From Thioclava sp. JE_KL1 (GTDB lineage: Bacteria; Pseudomonadota; Alphaproteobacteria; Rhodobacterales; Rhodobacteraceae): a DNA stretch of 64,000 nt. Made by a program: the position numbers and the translations under genes. The notes beneath the pieces were generated by a model, which did not search any database, was not told the DNA's origin, and saw only the letters and a program-made list of their open reading frames with translations. Shown here piece by piece: positions 8,011-17,168 of this stretch; the stretch's first letter is position 1, and every line of letters starts with the position of its first letter. The stretch spans positions 186,001 through 250,000 of the forward strand of contig NZ_WBJS01000007.1 of the NCBI RefSeq assembly GCF_009296265.1, written 5' to 3'.

Positions 8011-10614
8011 TCACTCCTCGTCGGTCTTCTTGGTCGCCGCCTTTTTCGCCGCGGGTTTCTTCGCGGCGGTCTTCTTGGCGGCCGGTTTCTTAGCAGCGGG
8101 CTTTTTCGCGGCTGTCTTCTTGGGGGCGGCTTTCTTCTTCGTGCCGCCCTTCTTCGCCGCTTTCGCCTCGATCAGCGGAAGCGCGTCTTCGAGCGTGACG
8201 GATTCCGGTTCCAGCTCTTTCGGCAGGGTCGCGTTGATCTTGCCCCATTTGACGTAAGGCCCGTAGCGCCCCGGCATGACCGCGATCGGGCCGCCCTCGG
8301 GGTGTTCGCCCAGCTCCTTGAGCGGTTTCGCGGCCGCGCCACGTCCGCCTTTGGCGGCTTTCTGAGCGATCACTTCCACGGCGCGGTTCATACCGATGGT
8401 GAAGACCTCGTCGACCTCGGGCAGGTTCGCGTAGATCCGGCCCTTCTTGACGTAGGGCCCGTAGCGCCCGATCCCGGCTTCGACCAGCTCGCCATCTTCC
8501 GGGTGCGGGCCGATCTCGCGCGGCAGGCTCAAGAGCAGCAGCGCTTTCTCGAGATCGAGTTCCTCGGGCTTCCAACCCTTGGGCAGCGAAGCACGCGGCG
8601 GCTTGGGCACATCCTCGGTCGGCTCGCCCTTCTGGACGTAGGGGCCGAAACGACCGACGCGCAGCGTGATCGCCTGATCCTCGTCATAGCCCAGTACCTT
8701 GCCGTCGAGCGCCTGCACCTCGTCATCGCCATCGGGCGCGGAGAGGGGCCGGGTGAAGCGGCATTCGGGATAGTTGCCGCAGCCGATAAAGGCCCCGCCG
8801 GAGCGCGCGGTCTTCAGATGCAGTTTGCCACTGCCGCAAAGCGGGCAGATGCGCGGGTCGGACCCATCGGGGCGCGGCGGATAGAGGTGGGGCGCCAGAA
8901 CTTCGTCGATCTTGTCGAGTACTTCCGAGATGCGCAGCTCCGACGTCTCTTCCAGAGCCGCCGAGAAATCGCGCCAGAACCGCTTGAGCACTTCCTTATA
9001 GTCGCGATCGCCGGCCGAGATATCGTCGAGCTGGTCTTCCAGATCGGCGGTGAAATCGTATTCGACGTAGCGCTTGAAGTAATTCGACAGGAAGGCCGTC
9101 ACGAGCCGCCCGGTATCCTCGGGCATAAGGCGGTTCTTGTCCTTGCGCACATAGCCGCGGTCCTGAATCGTCGTGACGATCGAGGCGTAGGTGGACGGGC
9201 GCCCGATGCCGAGCTCTTCCATCCGTTTGACCAGCGTCGCCTCAGTGTAGCGCGGCGGCGGTTGGGTGAAGTGCTGCTCGGGCGTGATGTCGCCCTTCTT
9301 CGCCTCTTCTCCCTCGTGGATCTGCGGCAGGCGGTTGCTGTCCTCGCCCTCGTCATCGTCGCGGCCCTGATCGTAGACTTTCAGGAAGCCGTCGAACACG
9401 ACGACGGAGCCGGTCGCGCGCAGCTCGACCTGCTCGTCGCCGGAGCCGACGAGAACGGTCGTACGCTCGAACCGGGCCGCTTCCATCTGCGACGCGATCG
9501 TGCGCTTCCAGATAAGGTCATACAGCTTCCACTGATCGTCGGAGAGCTTCAGCTTGTCGGGCGATTTCGACATATCCGTCGGGCGGATACATTCGTGCGC
9601 TTCCTGCGCATTCTTCGCCTTGTTCTTGTACATGCGCGGGGACTTCGGAACGTAACTGTCGCCGAACTTGTCCTTGATCGCATCGCGCGCCTGCATCACG
9701 GCCTCAGGGGCCATGTCGATGCCGTCGGTCCGCATATAGGTGATGTGACCCGCTTCATAGAGACGCTGCGCCGCCGACATCGTGGCCCGCGCGCCGAAGC
9801 CGAACTTGCGGCTGGCTTCCTGTTGCAGCGTCGAGGTCATGAAGGGCGGGTAGGGGTTGCGGTTGGCGGGTTTCGCCTCGACCGAGGTCACGCTGAGATC
9901 GCGCGACGTGATCGCCTGCACTGCCATCTCGGCCGCGGTCTCGTTCTCGAGGTCGTATTTCTCGAGCTTCTTGCCGCCCAGAACGGACAGGCGCGCCTCG
10001 TATTCCTGACCGCGGGGCGTCGTCAGGATCACTTTCACCGTCCAGTATTCGCGCGGCTTGAAGGCTTCGATCTCCATCTCGCGCTCGACGATGAGACGCA
10101 GGCAGACCGATTGCACGCGGCCCGCCGATTTCGCGCCCGGCAGCTTGCGCCACAGGACCGGCGAGAGGTTGAAGCCCACGAGGTAGTCGAGCGCACGGCG
10201 GGCCAGATAGGCCTCCACCAGCGGGGCATCGACATCGCGCGGATGTTTCATCGCCTCTTGAATTGCGCTCTTGGTGATCGCGTTGAAGGTGACGCGGGAG
10301 ACATTCTTGCCCTTGAGCTTCTTCTCCAGCGCTTCCTGCAGGTGCCACGAGATCGCTTCGCCTTCGCGATCGGGGTCAGTTGCGAGGATCAGCGTGTCGT
10401 CATCTTTCAGCGCGTCGGTGATCGCCTTGATGTGCTTTTTCGAGTCGCTCGCAACTTCCCATTTCATCTCGAAATCGTGCTCGGGATCGACCGAGCCGTC
10501 TTTCGGAGGCAGGTCACGGACGTGGCCGAAGGAGGCGAGAACGGTGTAGTCCGACCCTAGATACTTGTTGATCGTCTTGGCCTTGGCAGGGGATTCGACG
10601 ACAACAACAGCCAT
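8011..10614 (-). CDS. topA: DNA topoisomerase I
   Basis: The 867-residue type IA topoisomerase relaxes negative supercoils. The Toprim domain begins at the N-terminus (VVVESPAKAKTINKYLG), with LILATDPDREGEAISWHLQE. The active-site tyrosine lies in GHITYMRTDG (about residue 300). One four-cysteine zinc finger is present (CPLCGSGK...GCGNYPEC), followed by several topoisomerase C-terminal repeats with GRYGPYVK. The last 40 residues are a histone-H1-like lysine/alanine tail (KKTAAKKPAAKK) that probably binds DNA non-specifically. ATG 10614 was chosen because GAGGA precedes it and the conserved sequence begins there; the longer frame to 10659 is not needed. It follows dprA in the same direction, as in many relatives. 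Confidence 0.96.
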   Translation of the reverse strand: MAVVVVESPAKAKTINKYLGSDYTVLASFGHVRDLPPKDGSVDPEHDFEMKWEVASDSKKHIKAITDALKDDDTLILATDPDREGEAISWHLQEALEKKLKGKNVSRVTFNAITKSAIQEAMKHPRDVDAPLVEAYLARRALDYLVGFNLSPVLWRKLPGAKSAGRVQSVCLRLIVEREMEIEAFKPREYWTVKVILTTPRGQEYEARLSVLGGKKLEKYDLENETAAEMAVQAITSRDLSVTSVEAKPANRNPYPPFMTSTLQQEASRKFGFGARATMSAAQRLYEAGHITYMRTDGIDMAPEAVMQARDAIKDKFGDSYVPKSPRMYKNKAKNAQEAHECIRPTDMSKSPDKLKLSDDQWKLYDLIWKRTIASQMEAARFERTTVLVGSGDEQVELRATGSVVVFDGFLKVYDQGRDDDEGEDSNRLPQIHEGEEAKKGDITPEQHFTQPPPRYTEATLVKRMEELGIGRPSTYASIVTTIQDRGYVRKDKNRLMPEDTGRLVTAFLSNYFKRYVEYDFTADLEDQLDDISAGDRDYKEVLKRFWRDFSAALEETSELRISEVLDKIDEVLAPHLYPPRPDGSDPRICPLCGSGKLHLKTARSGGAFIGCGNYPECRFTRPLSAPDGDDEVQALDGKVLGYDEDQAITLRVGRFGPYVQKGEPTEDVPKPPRASLPKGWKPEELDLEKALLLLSLPREIGPHPEDGELVEAGIGRYGPYVKKGRIYANLPEVDEVFTIGMNRAVEVIAQKAAKGGRGAAAKPLKELGEHPEGGPIAVMPGRYGPYVKWGKINATLPKELEPESVTLEDALPLIEAKAAKKGGTKKKAAPKKTAAKKPAAKKPAAKKTAAKKPAAKKAATKKTDEE

Positions 10615-10716
10615 AAGGTCCTCACTATTCAGTGCAAAAAGGGTCTGGGCGCGGAACATGTGGGCGTTTGGGGCGAATTGTCAATGCGTCCTGACCCTGA
10701 GGTAATCCCTTCCCCC

Positions 10717-11847
10717 TCAGAGCGGACGACTGATCAGGCCGCCCCGATGCCGCTCGATCTTGCCCTCGATTTCGAGAGCGGTGAGGGCTTGCGAGAAGGC
10801 CGCGGCAGGCACGTCGAGATCGCGGATCACCTGATCCTCGGCGGTGGGGGAGGGGCCGAGCCGTTCGAGAATCTTCGCGCCGAGATCGCCGCTTTTCACG
10901 GCGCGGCGCGTTGGCGGAGGGGGCGGCGCAGGGCGCGGTGCGGGAGGCGCTGCGCGGGCGTTCAGCGCGGCCAGCACATCCTCGGACCCGCGCACCAAGG
11001 TCGCCCCGTCGCGGATCAGCGCATTGCAGCCGCCCGCGCGCCCGTCCATCGGATGGCCCGGCACGGCCATGACCTCCCGCCCCTGATCGAGCGCGTCGCG
11101 CGCTGTGATCAGGCTGCCCGATTTCAGCGCCGCCTCGACCACGACGACGCCTGCGCTGAGCCCCGAGATGATCCGGTTGCGCGCAGGGAAGTGGCGCGCC
11201 TGCGGCTGGGTGCCGGGCGGGGCTTCGGTCAGCCGCAGCCCGGTCTCGGCCATTTGCTGGGCGAGGGCGGTGTTTTCCTGCGGATAGATCACGTCGATGC
11301 CCCCCGCCTGCACCGCGATCGTGCCCGTGGGCAGGGCGGCTTCATGGGCGGCGGCGTCGATCCCGCGCGCCAGCCCGGAGACTACGCAGATGCCCGCCTC
11401 GCCCAGACCTTCGCTCAGTCGCTTCGCCATGCGCAGGCCCAGCGAAGAGGCATTGCGCGCGCCGACCAGCGCGATCATCGGGCGGGTGAGCAATTCCAGC
11501 TGGCCGAGCGCCCAGAGCACGGGCGGCGCGTCGTCGATCTCGGCAAGCGCAGCGGGATAGCCCGGCCCTCCATGGATCAACAGCCGAGCGCCCGCCGCCT
11601 TGCCCGCCTTGATCTCGGCGCGGGCCTGTTTCTCGGGGCAGGGGGTGTAATCGGCGACGCCCGCCGCGCGGGCGACTTCGGGCAGGGCCGCGAGCGCTGC
11701 CGCCGCGGAGCCATGTTCACCGATTAATCTGTGGAAGGTTGTGGGCCCGACACGTCGGGAACGAATGAGGCGAAGAACCGGCAGTTCATCTTCTTCCGTG
11801 GTGGGTGGGGTGAAGGGGGTGGGGTAAGAAAACAAATCTGTTTCCAT
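10717..11847 (-). CDS. dprA: DNA-processing protein DprA
   Basis: The 376-residue protein has a SAM-like N-terminus, a Rossmann-fold DprA core (about residues 75-285) and a C-terminal winged helix (about 315-372; GDLGAKILERLGPSP). Core motifs are ALVGARNASSLGLRMA, VVSGLARGIDAAAHEAAL and GSLITARDALDQGREV. DprA loads RecA onto incoming single-stranded DNA during natural transformation and binds single-stranded DNA. A proline-rich linker (PPAPRPAPPPPP) joins the core and the winged helix. The topA gene follows about 100 bases downstream on the same strand, a common pairing. Competence itself cannot be judged from this window. Confidence 0.94.
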   Translation of the reverse strand: METDLFSYPTPFTPPTTEEDELPVLRLIRSRRVGPTTFHRLIGEHGSAAAALAALPEVARAAGVADYTPCPEKQARAEIKAGKAAGARLLIHGGPGYPAALAEIDDAPPVLWALGQLELLTRPMIALVGARNASSLGLRMAKRLSEGLGEAGICVVSGLARGIDAAAHEAALPTGTIAVQAGGIDVIYPQENTALAQQMAETGLRLTEAPPGTQPQARHFPARNRIISGLSAGVVVVEAALKSGSLITARDALDQGREVMAVPGHPMDGRAGGCNALIRDGATLVRGSEDVLAALNARAAPPAPRPAPPPPPTRRAVKSGDLGAKILERLGPSPTAEDQVIRDLDVPAAAFSQALTALEIEGKIERHRGGLISRPL

Positions 11848-12042
11848 CCGACCCTCCGCCTCAATCGCTCACCCTTTCTGCCGCGTTATTCTTAATAACT
11901 CGTTACCAAACCCTGTATCGCGACGGGTTTGGGATAAATTTTTCACGTTTTGGTTGCAGATTTTTGGCGCTATCGATTTGCGGCTAGGGGCCACGGGGGA
12001 GGCCCTGCCGGATCATCTCCCCCACGCCCGTCGGCGAATCGT

Positions 12043-13467
12043 TTACGCGGCCGAGCCGCCCACGGTCAGCCCGCCGATCATCAGGGTCGGTTGGCCGACA
12101 CCCACCGGCACCCATTGGCCCGCCTTACCGCAATTGCCGATGCCGGGATCAAGCGCGAGGTCGTTGCCGATGGCGCGGATATGCTGCATCGCGGTCGGCC
12201 CGTCGCCGATCAGCGTGGCCCCGCGCACTGGTGCGCCGACGACACCGTTCTTCACGCGATAGGCTTCGGTGCAGTTGAAGACGAACTTGCCGTTGGTGAT
12301 GTCGACCTGACCGCCGCCGAAGCCGACTGCATAGATGCCGTCCTTCAGATCGGCGAGGATCTCGCCCGGATCGGCATCGCCGCCCAGCATATAGGTGTTG
12401 GTCATCCGGGGCATCGGGGCGTGGGCAAAGCTCTCGCGCCGCCCGTTGCCGGTGGCCTCCACGCCCATCAGGCGCGCGTTCTGGCGGTCCTGCATGTAGC
12501 CCACGAGCACGCCATCCTCGATCAGCACGTTCTTGCCCGAGGGCGTGCCCTCGTCGTCAATCGTGATCGAGCCGCGCCGGTCGGGGATCGTGCCGTCATC
12601 GAGCACGGTTACGCCTTTCGCCGCCACCTGCTGCCCCATCAGCCCGGCGAAGGCCGAGGATTTCTTGCGGTTGAAGTCGCCTTCCAGACCATGGCCCACC
12701 GCCTCGTGCAGCAACACGCCCGGCCAGCCCGGCCCAAGCACCACATCCATCACCCCCGCAGGTGCGGGCTCGGCGCGCAGGTTCACCAGCGCGATGCGCA
12801 GCGCCTCGCGCGCGACCGGCTGCCAATGCGCGGGCTCGATCAGGCCCGACAGGCCGAACCGCCCGCCGCCGCCATGACCGCCCGACTCGCGCCGTCCGTT
12901 CTCTTCCACGATGACCGAGATGTTGATCCGCGCCATCGGGCGGATATCCGAGACCAGCCCGCCCTCGGGGCGCAGGATGAACACCTCCTGCAGGCTCGCC
13001 GCCATCGAGGCCGAGACCTGCACCACGCGCGGGTCGAGGTCGCGGGCGAACGCATCGATCTCGCGCAGGATGTCGATCTTCGCGGCGAAGGGCGTATCCG
13101 AGACGGGATCGGTGTCACTATAAAGATGCAGGTTCGTGCCTTTGGGCGGGGGCGCCATCGTGCCGCCGCCATCGCCCACGGCGAGGCGTGCCGTCTCTGT
13201 CGCCCGCTTCAGCGCGGCTTCGGAAATCTCGGTCGAATGGGCATAACCCGCGACGTCGCCCTTTACTGCGCGCAGCCCGAATCCTTCGGAGGCGTCGTAA
13301 GAGGCGGTTTTCACCCGGCCATCGTCGAAGACCAGCGCCTCGGACCGGCGCTGTTCGAGAAACAGCTCGCCATCCTCAGCCCCTGCGGTCGCTTCACGCA
13401 GCAGATGCAGCGCGCGATCCTGGTCGAGCTTGTCCTCGAAAGGGGCGAAACGGTCGGGCTTGGTCAT
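12043..13467 (-). CDS. tldD: Metalloprotease TldD
   Basis: The 474-residue protein belongs to the TldD/PmbA family, whose TldD subunit is the zinc-dependent half of a heterodimeric protease active on unfolded peptides. The metal site is HEAVGHGLEGD (about residues 250-260). The C-terminal half has GRRESFAHAPMPRMTNTYML, NGKFVFNCTEAYRVKNG and GNDLALDPGIGNCGKAGQ. I chose ATG 13467, preceded by AGCAGGAG. The reading frame stays open for another 900 bases, but that part is antisense to coxB and has no family similarity. The partner pmbA is not in the window. The gene is divergent from the cytochrome oxidase cluster. Confidence 0.94.
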   Translation of the reverse strand: MTKPDRFAPFEDKLDQDRALHLLREATAGAEDGELFLEQRRSEALVFDDGRVKTASYDASEGFGLRAVKGDVAGYAHSTEISEAALKRATETARLAVGDGGGTMAPPPKGTNLHLYSDTDPVSDTPFAAKIDILREIDAFARDLDPRVVQVSASMAASLQEVFILRPEGGLVSDIRPMARINISVIVEENGRRESGGHGGGGRFGLSGLIEPAHWQPVAREALRIALVNLRAEPAPAGVMDVVLGPGWPGVLLHEAVGHGLEGDFNRKKSSAFAGLMGQQVAAKGVTVLDDGTIPDRRGSITIDDEGTPSGKNVLIEDGVLVGYMQDRQNARLMGVEATGNGRRESFAHAPMPRMTNTYMLGGDADPGEILADLKDGIYAVGFGGGQVDITNGKFVFNCTEAYRVKNGVVGAPVRGATLIGDGPTAMQHIRAIGNDLALDPGIGNCGKAGQWVPVGVGQPTLMIGGLTVGGSAA

Positions 13468-13626
13468 CTGGACTCCTGCTAAGGCGATCAATTTTGACAA
13501 AATGTCGCAGCTTTTGCTTGCGCCACCCTCCCAATATGATTTTAAAGTGAGAACACGCAACGGTGAACGGTTTGGGAGATCCGAACGCCGTCGGGCGGCA
13601 GGGAGAAACGCCGCCAAAAGGGAGAC

Positions 13627-14514
13627 ATGGGACTTATGCGCTTTGCAAGCAAGGGCCGCGGCATCGCGGCCGCTGTCACGTCGGCTGTTACGTTGACGCT
13701 CGTCGCCGGGCAGGCCTCGGCTCAGGACATGATCAAGGGGCTGCCGGTGATCGGTAAGCCGCATTTGGGCGGCACGGGGTTCCAGCCCGCGTCCTCGAAC
13801 CTCGCGGAAGATCAGCAATGGCTCGACCATATGCTGCTGGTGATCATCGCCGCGATCTGCGTTTTCGTGTTCGCGCTGATCATCTACGCGATCCTGCGCT
13901 TCAACAGCCGCGCCAATCCGACGCCGCGCAGCTTCACCCATAACACGCCGCTCGAGATCACCTGGACCTTCGTGCCGATCGTGATTCTCGTGGCGATCGG
14001 GGCGTTTTCGCTGCCCGCGCTGTGGAATCAGCAGGAAATCCCGGAAGGCGACATCACCGTGAAGGTGACCGGCTACCAGTGGTACTGGGGCTACGAATAC
14101 CCCGATGAGGGCGTGGCATTCGATTCGCTGATGCTCGCGAAAGACGAGCTCGCAGATCATGGCTATGCGCCCGACGAATATCTGCTGGCCGCCGACAACG
14201 CGATGGTGGTGCCCGCGGGCAAGACGATCGTCGTGCAAGTCACTGGCGCAGACGTGATTCACAGCTGGACCGTGCCCGCCTTCGCCGTGAAGCAGGACGC
14301 CGTGCCGGGCCGGATCGCGCAATTGTGGTTTAAGGCCGATCAAGAAGGTGTGTATTTCGGCCAATGTTCGGAGCTTTGCGGCACCAACCACGCTTACATG
14401 CCCATCGTGGTCAAAGTTGTCTCACCGGAAGTTTACGCTAACTGGCTTGAGCGTGCGAAGAATGACTTCGCCTCGGTCGAGACGGATGGCGCGGTTCGGG
14501 TCGCACAGAACTGA
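13627..14514 (+). CDS. coxB: Cytochrome c oxidase subunit II
   Basis: The 295-residue subunit of the aa3-type oxidase takes electrons from cytochrome c. It has a signal peptide (to about residue 33, GQASAQ), two transmembrane helices (about 75-100 and 118-138) and a periplasmic cupredoxin domain. CuA ligands are visible: H212, C247, E249, C251, H255 and M258, the last five within [14 protein letters not shown]. The aromatic electron-entry patch [13 protein letters not shown] is intact. GGGAGAC precedes ATG 13627; ATG 13636 is an alternative start. A weak promoter candidate (TTGCTT or TTTTGC, then TATGAT at 13535-13540) lies upstream. It is the first gene of the cta/cox cluster. Subunit I is not here and is presumably encoded elsewhere. 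Confidence 0.96.
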   Translation: MGLMRFASKGRGIAAAVTSAVTLTLVAGQASAQDMIKGLPVIGKPHLGGTGFQPASSNLAEDQQWLDHMLLVIIAAICVFVFALIIYAILRFNSRANPTPRSFTHNTPLEITWTFVPIVILVAIGAFSLPALWNQQEIPEGDITVKVTGYQWYWGYEYPDEGVAFDSLMLAKDELADHGYAPDEYLLAADNAMVVPAGKTIVVQVTGADVIHSWTVPAFAVKQDAVPGRIAQLWFKADQEGVYFGQCSELCGTNHAYMPIVVKVVSPEVYANWLERAKNDFASVETDGAVRVAQN

Positions 14515-14548
14515 ATTCATTGTGCGATAACACCCGAGGGACGCTTTC

Positions 14549-15484
14549 ATGAGTGACATCAGCTATATCCGCCAACAGGACAACGAGGCGCGGTTCGGCG
14601 ACTACATCGCGCTTCTGAAGCCGCGCGTGATGTCGCTGGTGGTCTTCACCGCCTTCGTCGGTCTCGTGGTCGCGCCGAATCCGGTGCATCCCTTCGTGGG
14701 CTTCGTCGCGATCCTGTTCATCGCGCTGGGCGGCGGGGCCTCGGGCGCGCTGAACATGTGGTATGACGCGGATATCGACCGCATCATGCGCCGCACCCGG
14801 AACCGTCCGATCCCGGCGGGCCGCATCTCGGAGCGCGAGGCGCTGGGCTTCGGCCTCGCGCTGTCGGGCATCTCCTGCGTGATGCTGGCGCTGGCCACGA
14901 ATATCTTCTCGGGCCTGTTCCTCGCCTTCACCATCTTCTTCTACGTCGTCGTCTACACGATGTGGCTCAAGCGCGCGACGCCGCAGAACATCGTGATCGG
15001 CGGCGCGGCGGGCGCGTTCCCTCCGATGATCGGCTGGGCCGTGTCGACGGGCGGCATCTCGATCGAATCCGTGGCGATGTTCCTGCTGGTCTTCCTCTGG
15101 ACGCCGCCGCATTTCTGGTCGCTCGCGCTGTTCATGAAGGCCGATTACGACGAGGCGAAAGTGCCGATGCTGACCTCGACCCACGGTCGGGTCGTGACGC
15201 GCAAGAACATCCTGTTCTACGCTTTCATCCTCGCCCCCATCGCGGTCGGCACCGGTTTCACCTCGATCGGCGGCCCGGTCTATTTCGCGACGGCCCTGAT
15301 CATGAATGCGCTCTTCATCAAGGGCGCGATCGAGATCCACGCCCGCACCGAAGCGCAGGCGGAGGCCGACAAATACGCGGTCGAGAAGCGCTTCTTCTAT
15401 TTCTCGCTCATCTACCTCTTCGCGCATTTCGCGGCTTTGCTGGCCGAAGCGGGGCTGAGCTATATCGGTTTGGGAGTCTGGTAA
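14549..15484 (+). CDS. ctaB: Protoheme IX farnesyltransferase (heme O synthase)
   Basis: The 311-residue UbiA-family membrane enzyme farnesylates heme B to heme O, the precursor of the heme A used by the aa3 oxidase. It has about nine transmembrane helices. Both aspartate-rich prenyl-diphosphate sites are present: NMWYDADIDRIMRRT with N-R-P-I-P-A-G after it (about residues 70-95), and the loop KADYDEAKVPM (about 197-207). LLKPRVMSLVVFTAFVG near the N-terminus is typical. GAGGGAC precedes ATG 14549. It follows coxB by 34 bases and precedes a small membrane protein and ctaG. Confidence 0.95.
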   Translation: MSDISYIRQQDNEARFGDYIALLKPRVMSLVVFTAFVGLVVAPNPVHPFVGFVAILFIALGGGASGALNMWYDADIDRIMRRTRNRPIPAGRISEREALGFGLALSGISCVMLALATNIFSGLFLAFTIFFYVVVYTMWLKRATPQNIVIGGAAGAFPPMIGWAVSTGGISIESVAMFLLVFLWTPPHFWSLALFMKADYDEAKVPMLTSTHGRVVTRKNILFYAFILAPIAVGTGFTSIGGPVYFATALIMNALFIKGAIEIHARTEAQAEADKYAVEKRFFYFSLIYLFAHFAALLAEAGLSYIGLGVW

Positions 15485-15487
15485 GCG

Positions 15488-15682
15488 ATGGCAATCACCC
15501 GGGACAGTGACCTTCATATCCGTCGGTTCTCGCGCAATGCGGGGCTGGGCGCGGTTCTTCTCGGGTTCGTCGCAATCGTCTTCGGTCTGACCGTGGTCAA
15601 GGTCGAGAACGGCTCGAAGATGGAAGCCTACGACCACCAGCCGCGCGCCTCCGTGCTGCCGGCGGAAGGGGCTTCGCAATGA
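15488..15682 (+). CDS. Small membrane protein of the cytochrome oxidase cluster
   Basis: The 64-residue protein has one predicted transmembrane helix (about residues 18-38; [20 protein letters not shown]), a basic N-terminal segment (HIRRFSRN) and a polar C-terminus. It lies four bases after ctaB, and its stop overlaps the ctaG start (ATGA). A small protein at this place is common in alphaproteobacterial cta clusters, so a role in oxidase assembly or as an accessory subunit is plausible. There is no recognisable catalytic motif. The existence of the gene is well supported by tight packing; the function is inferred. Confidence 0.8.
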   Translation: MAITRDSDLHIRRFSRNAGLGAVLLGFVAIVFGLTVVKVENGSKMEAYDHQPRASVLPAEGASQ

Positions 15683-16272
15683 CCCAACGCCCCGCAGATC
15701 GGTCGAACACGCGCGTGCTGCTCTCGCTGCTCGCGGTGATCGTCGTGATGGGGGCAGGGGCCTGGGCTGCGGTGCCGTTCTACAACTGGTTCTGCAAGAC
15801 GACCGGCTATGGCGGCACGACCAACACCGCCGAGGTGCTGCCCGACAAGGTGCTCGACCGCGAGATCCTCGTGCGTTTCGACGCCAATGTCGCGCGCGGC
15901 ATGCCGTGGGAGTTCAAGCCGGTCCAGACCGAGATGAAACTGAAGATCGGGCAGAACGGGCTCGCCTTCTACGAGGCCTACAACCCGACCGATCATCCGA
16001 TCGCGGGCACGGCGAGCTACAATGTCTCGCCCGACGTGGCTGGTTACTATTTCGACAAGATCCAGTGTTTCTGCTTCACCGAACAGGTGCTGCAACCCGG
16101 GGAGAGGGTGCAGATGCCGGTGAGCTTCTTCGTCGATCCCGACATCGTCGAGGATGCCGATGCGAAGCGGATTCACGCGATCACGTTGAGCTATACTTTC
16201 TATGAAACCGACCTTCCCGAGCCGGAGGAAACTGCCTCGGTCCGTCAAAGGGAGACGGAGACGGTCAACTAG
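15679..16272 (+). CDS. ctaG: Cytochrome c oxidase assembly protein CtaG (Cox11)
   Basis: The 197-residue protein is a copper chaperone that builds the CuB centre of subunit I. It has one N-terminal transmembrane helix (about residues 14-35), a periplasmic immunoglobulin-like domain and the copper-binding CFCF motif in [16 protein letters not shown] (about 131-146). The juxtamembrane [14 protein letters not shown] is conserved in Cox11 and includes a third conserved cysteine. It overlaps the small membrane protein by four bases and is followed by coxC after 17 bases, so the genes are co-transcribed. Confidence 0.95.
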   Translation: MTQRPADRSNTRVLLSLLAVIVVMGAGAWAAVPFYNWFCKTTGYGGTTNTAEVLPDKVLDREILVRFDANVARGMPWEFKPVQTEMKLKIGQNGLAFYEAYNPTDHPIAGTASYNVSPDVAGYYFDKIQCFCFTEQVLQPGERVQMPVSFFVDPDIVEDADAKRIHAITLSYTFYETDLPEPEETASVRQRETETVN

Positions 16273-16289
16273 CCATCGGAGGGAGACGC

Positions 16290-17093
16290 ATGGCCCACGC
16301 AAAGAACCACGACTACCACATCCTACCGCCCTCGATCTGGCCCCTCCTCGGGGCCGTTGGTGGCTTCATCATGCTCTTCGGGGCGGTGCTCTGGATGCAG
16401 AGCATTACCCATTACGTCTTCTTCGGCGGCCTGCTCGTGGTGCTCTACACCATGTATGGCTGGTGGTCGGACGTAGTCCACGAGGGCGAAGTGGGCGATC
16501 ACACTCCGGTGGTGCGGATCGGCCTGCGCTATGGCTTCATCCTGTTCATCATGTCCGAAGTGATGTTCTTCGCGGCCTGGTTCTGGAGCTTCTTCAAGCA
16601 CGCCATGTATCCGATGGGCCCGATGAGCCCCATTCAGGACGGCGTCTGGCCGCCCGAAGGCATCGTGACCTTCGATCCGTGGCACCTGCCGCTGATCAAC
16701 ACCGTGATCCTGCTCCTGTCGGGCGTGACGCTCACCTGGGCACACCACGCGCTGGTGCATGAAAACGACCGCAGCCAGGTCAAGCAGGGCCTGATCCTGA
16801 CGGTGATCCTCGGCGCGTCCTTCACGGTACTGCAGGCCTACGAGTACAGCCACGCGGCCTTCGGTCTGGCGGGCAACATCTACGGCGCCAACTTCTTCAT
16901 GGCGACGGGCTTCCACGGGGCGCATGTCATCATCGGGACGATCTTCCTGCTCGTCTGCCTGATCCGGATCGTCAAAGGCCAGATGACCCAGAACGAGCAT
17001 GTCGGCTTCGAGGCCGCCGCCTGGTACTGGCACTTCGTCGATGTGGTCTGGCTCTTCCTGTTCGCGTCGATCTATATCTGGGGCAGCGCGTAA
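16290..17093 (+). CDS. coxC: Cytochrome c oxidase subunit III
   Basis: The 267-residue protein has seven transmembrane helices, as expected for subunit III of aa3 oxidases. Typical motifs are [20 protein letters not shown] (with the conserved glutamate), [25 protein letters not shown] and [16 protein letters not shown] at the C-terminal end. Subunit III stabilises the catalytic core in turnover. GGAGGGAG precedes ATG 16290. It closes the coxB-ctaB-ctaG-coxC series, and a hairpin follows before the SURF1 gene. Confidence 0.96.
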   Translation: MAHAKNHDYHILPPSIWPLLGAVGGFIMLFGAVLWMQSITHYVFFGGLLVVLYTMYGWWSDVVHEGEVGDHTPVVRIGLRYGFILFIMSEVMFFAAWFWSFFKHAMYPMGPMSPIQDGVWPPEGIVTFDPWHLPLINTVILLLSGVTLTWAHHALVHENDRSQVKQGLILTVILGASFTVLQAYEYSHAAFGLAGNIYGANFFMATGFHGAHVIIGTIFLLVCLIRIVKGQMTQNEHVGFEAAAWYWHFVDVVWLFLFASIYIWGSA

Positions 17094-17126
17094 GCGCCCC
17101 CGGCCATCACACGCAAATGCACAGAT

Positions 17127-17152
17127 CGGCGCGGGGGGCGACCCTCGCGCCG
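17127..17152 (+). terminator. Hairpin between coxC and the SURF1 gene
   Basis: CGGCGCG pairs with CGCGCCG, with a further GGG/CCC inside, followed by CTTTGTT. It sits 34 bases after the coxC stop and could end most oxidase transcripts while some read on into the SURF1 gene. Confidence 0.55.
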
Positions 17153-17168
17153 CTTTGTTGGAGGCTTG

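Noticed and set aside
8030-8130. Tandem repeat at the topA 3' end considered as an extragenic repeat
   Set aside because: It lies inside the topA frame and encodes the lysine/alanine tail.
8302-10560. Long plus-strand open frame (752 residues) opposite topA
   Set aside because: It is exactly antisense to the well-conserved topA coding frame and has His/Arg/Asp-rich composition typical of a GC-rich shadow frame. No domain can be recognised.
13468-14391. Upstream extension of the tldD frame, and a similar extension of the GMC oxidoreductase frame (29265-30257)
   Set aside because: Both extensions lie antisense to conserved genes (coxB and waaA), and each real gene has a good ribosome-binding site and conserved N-terminus at its internal ATG.
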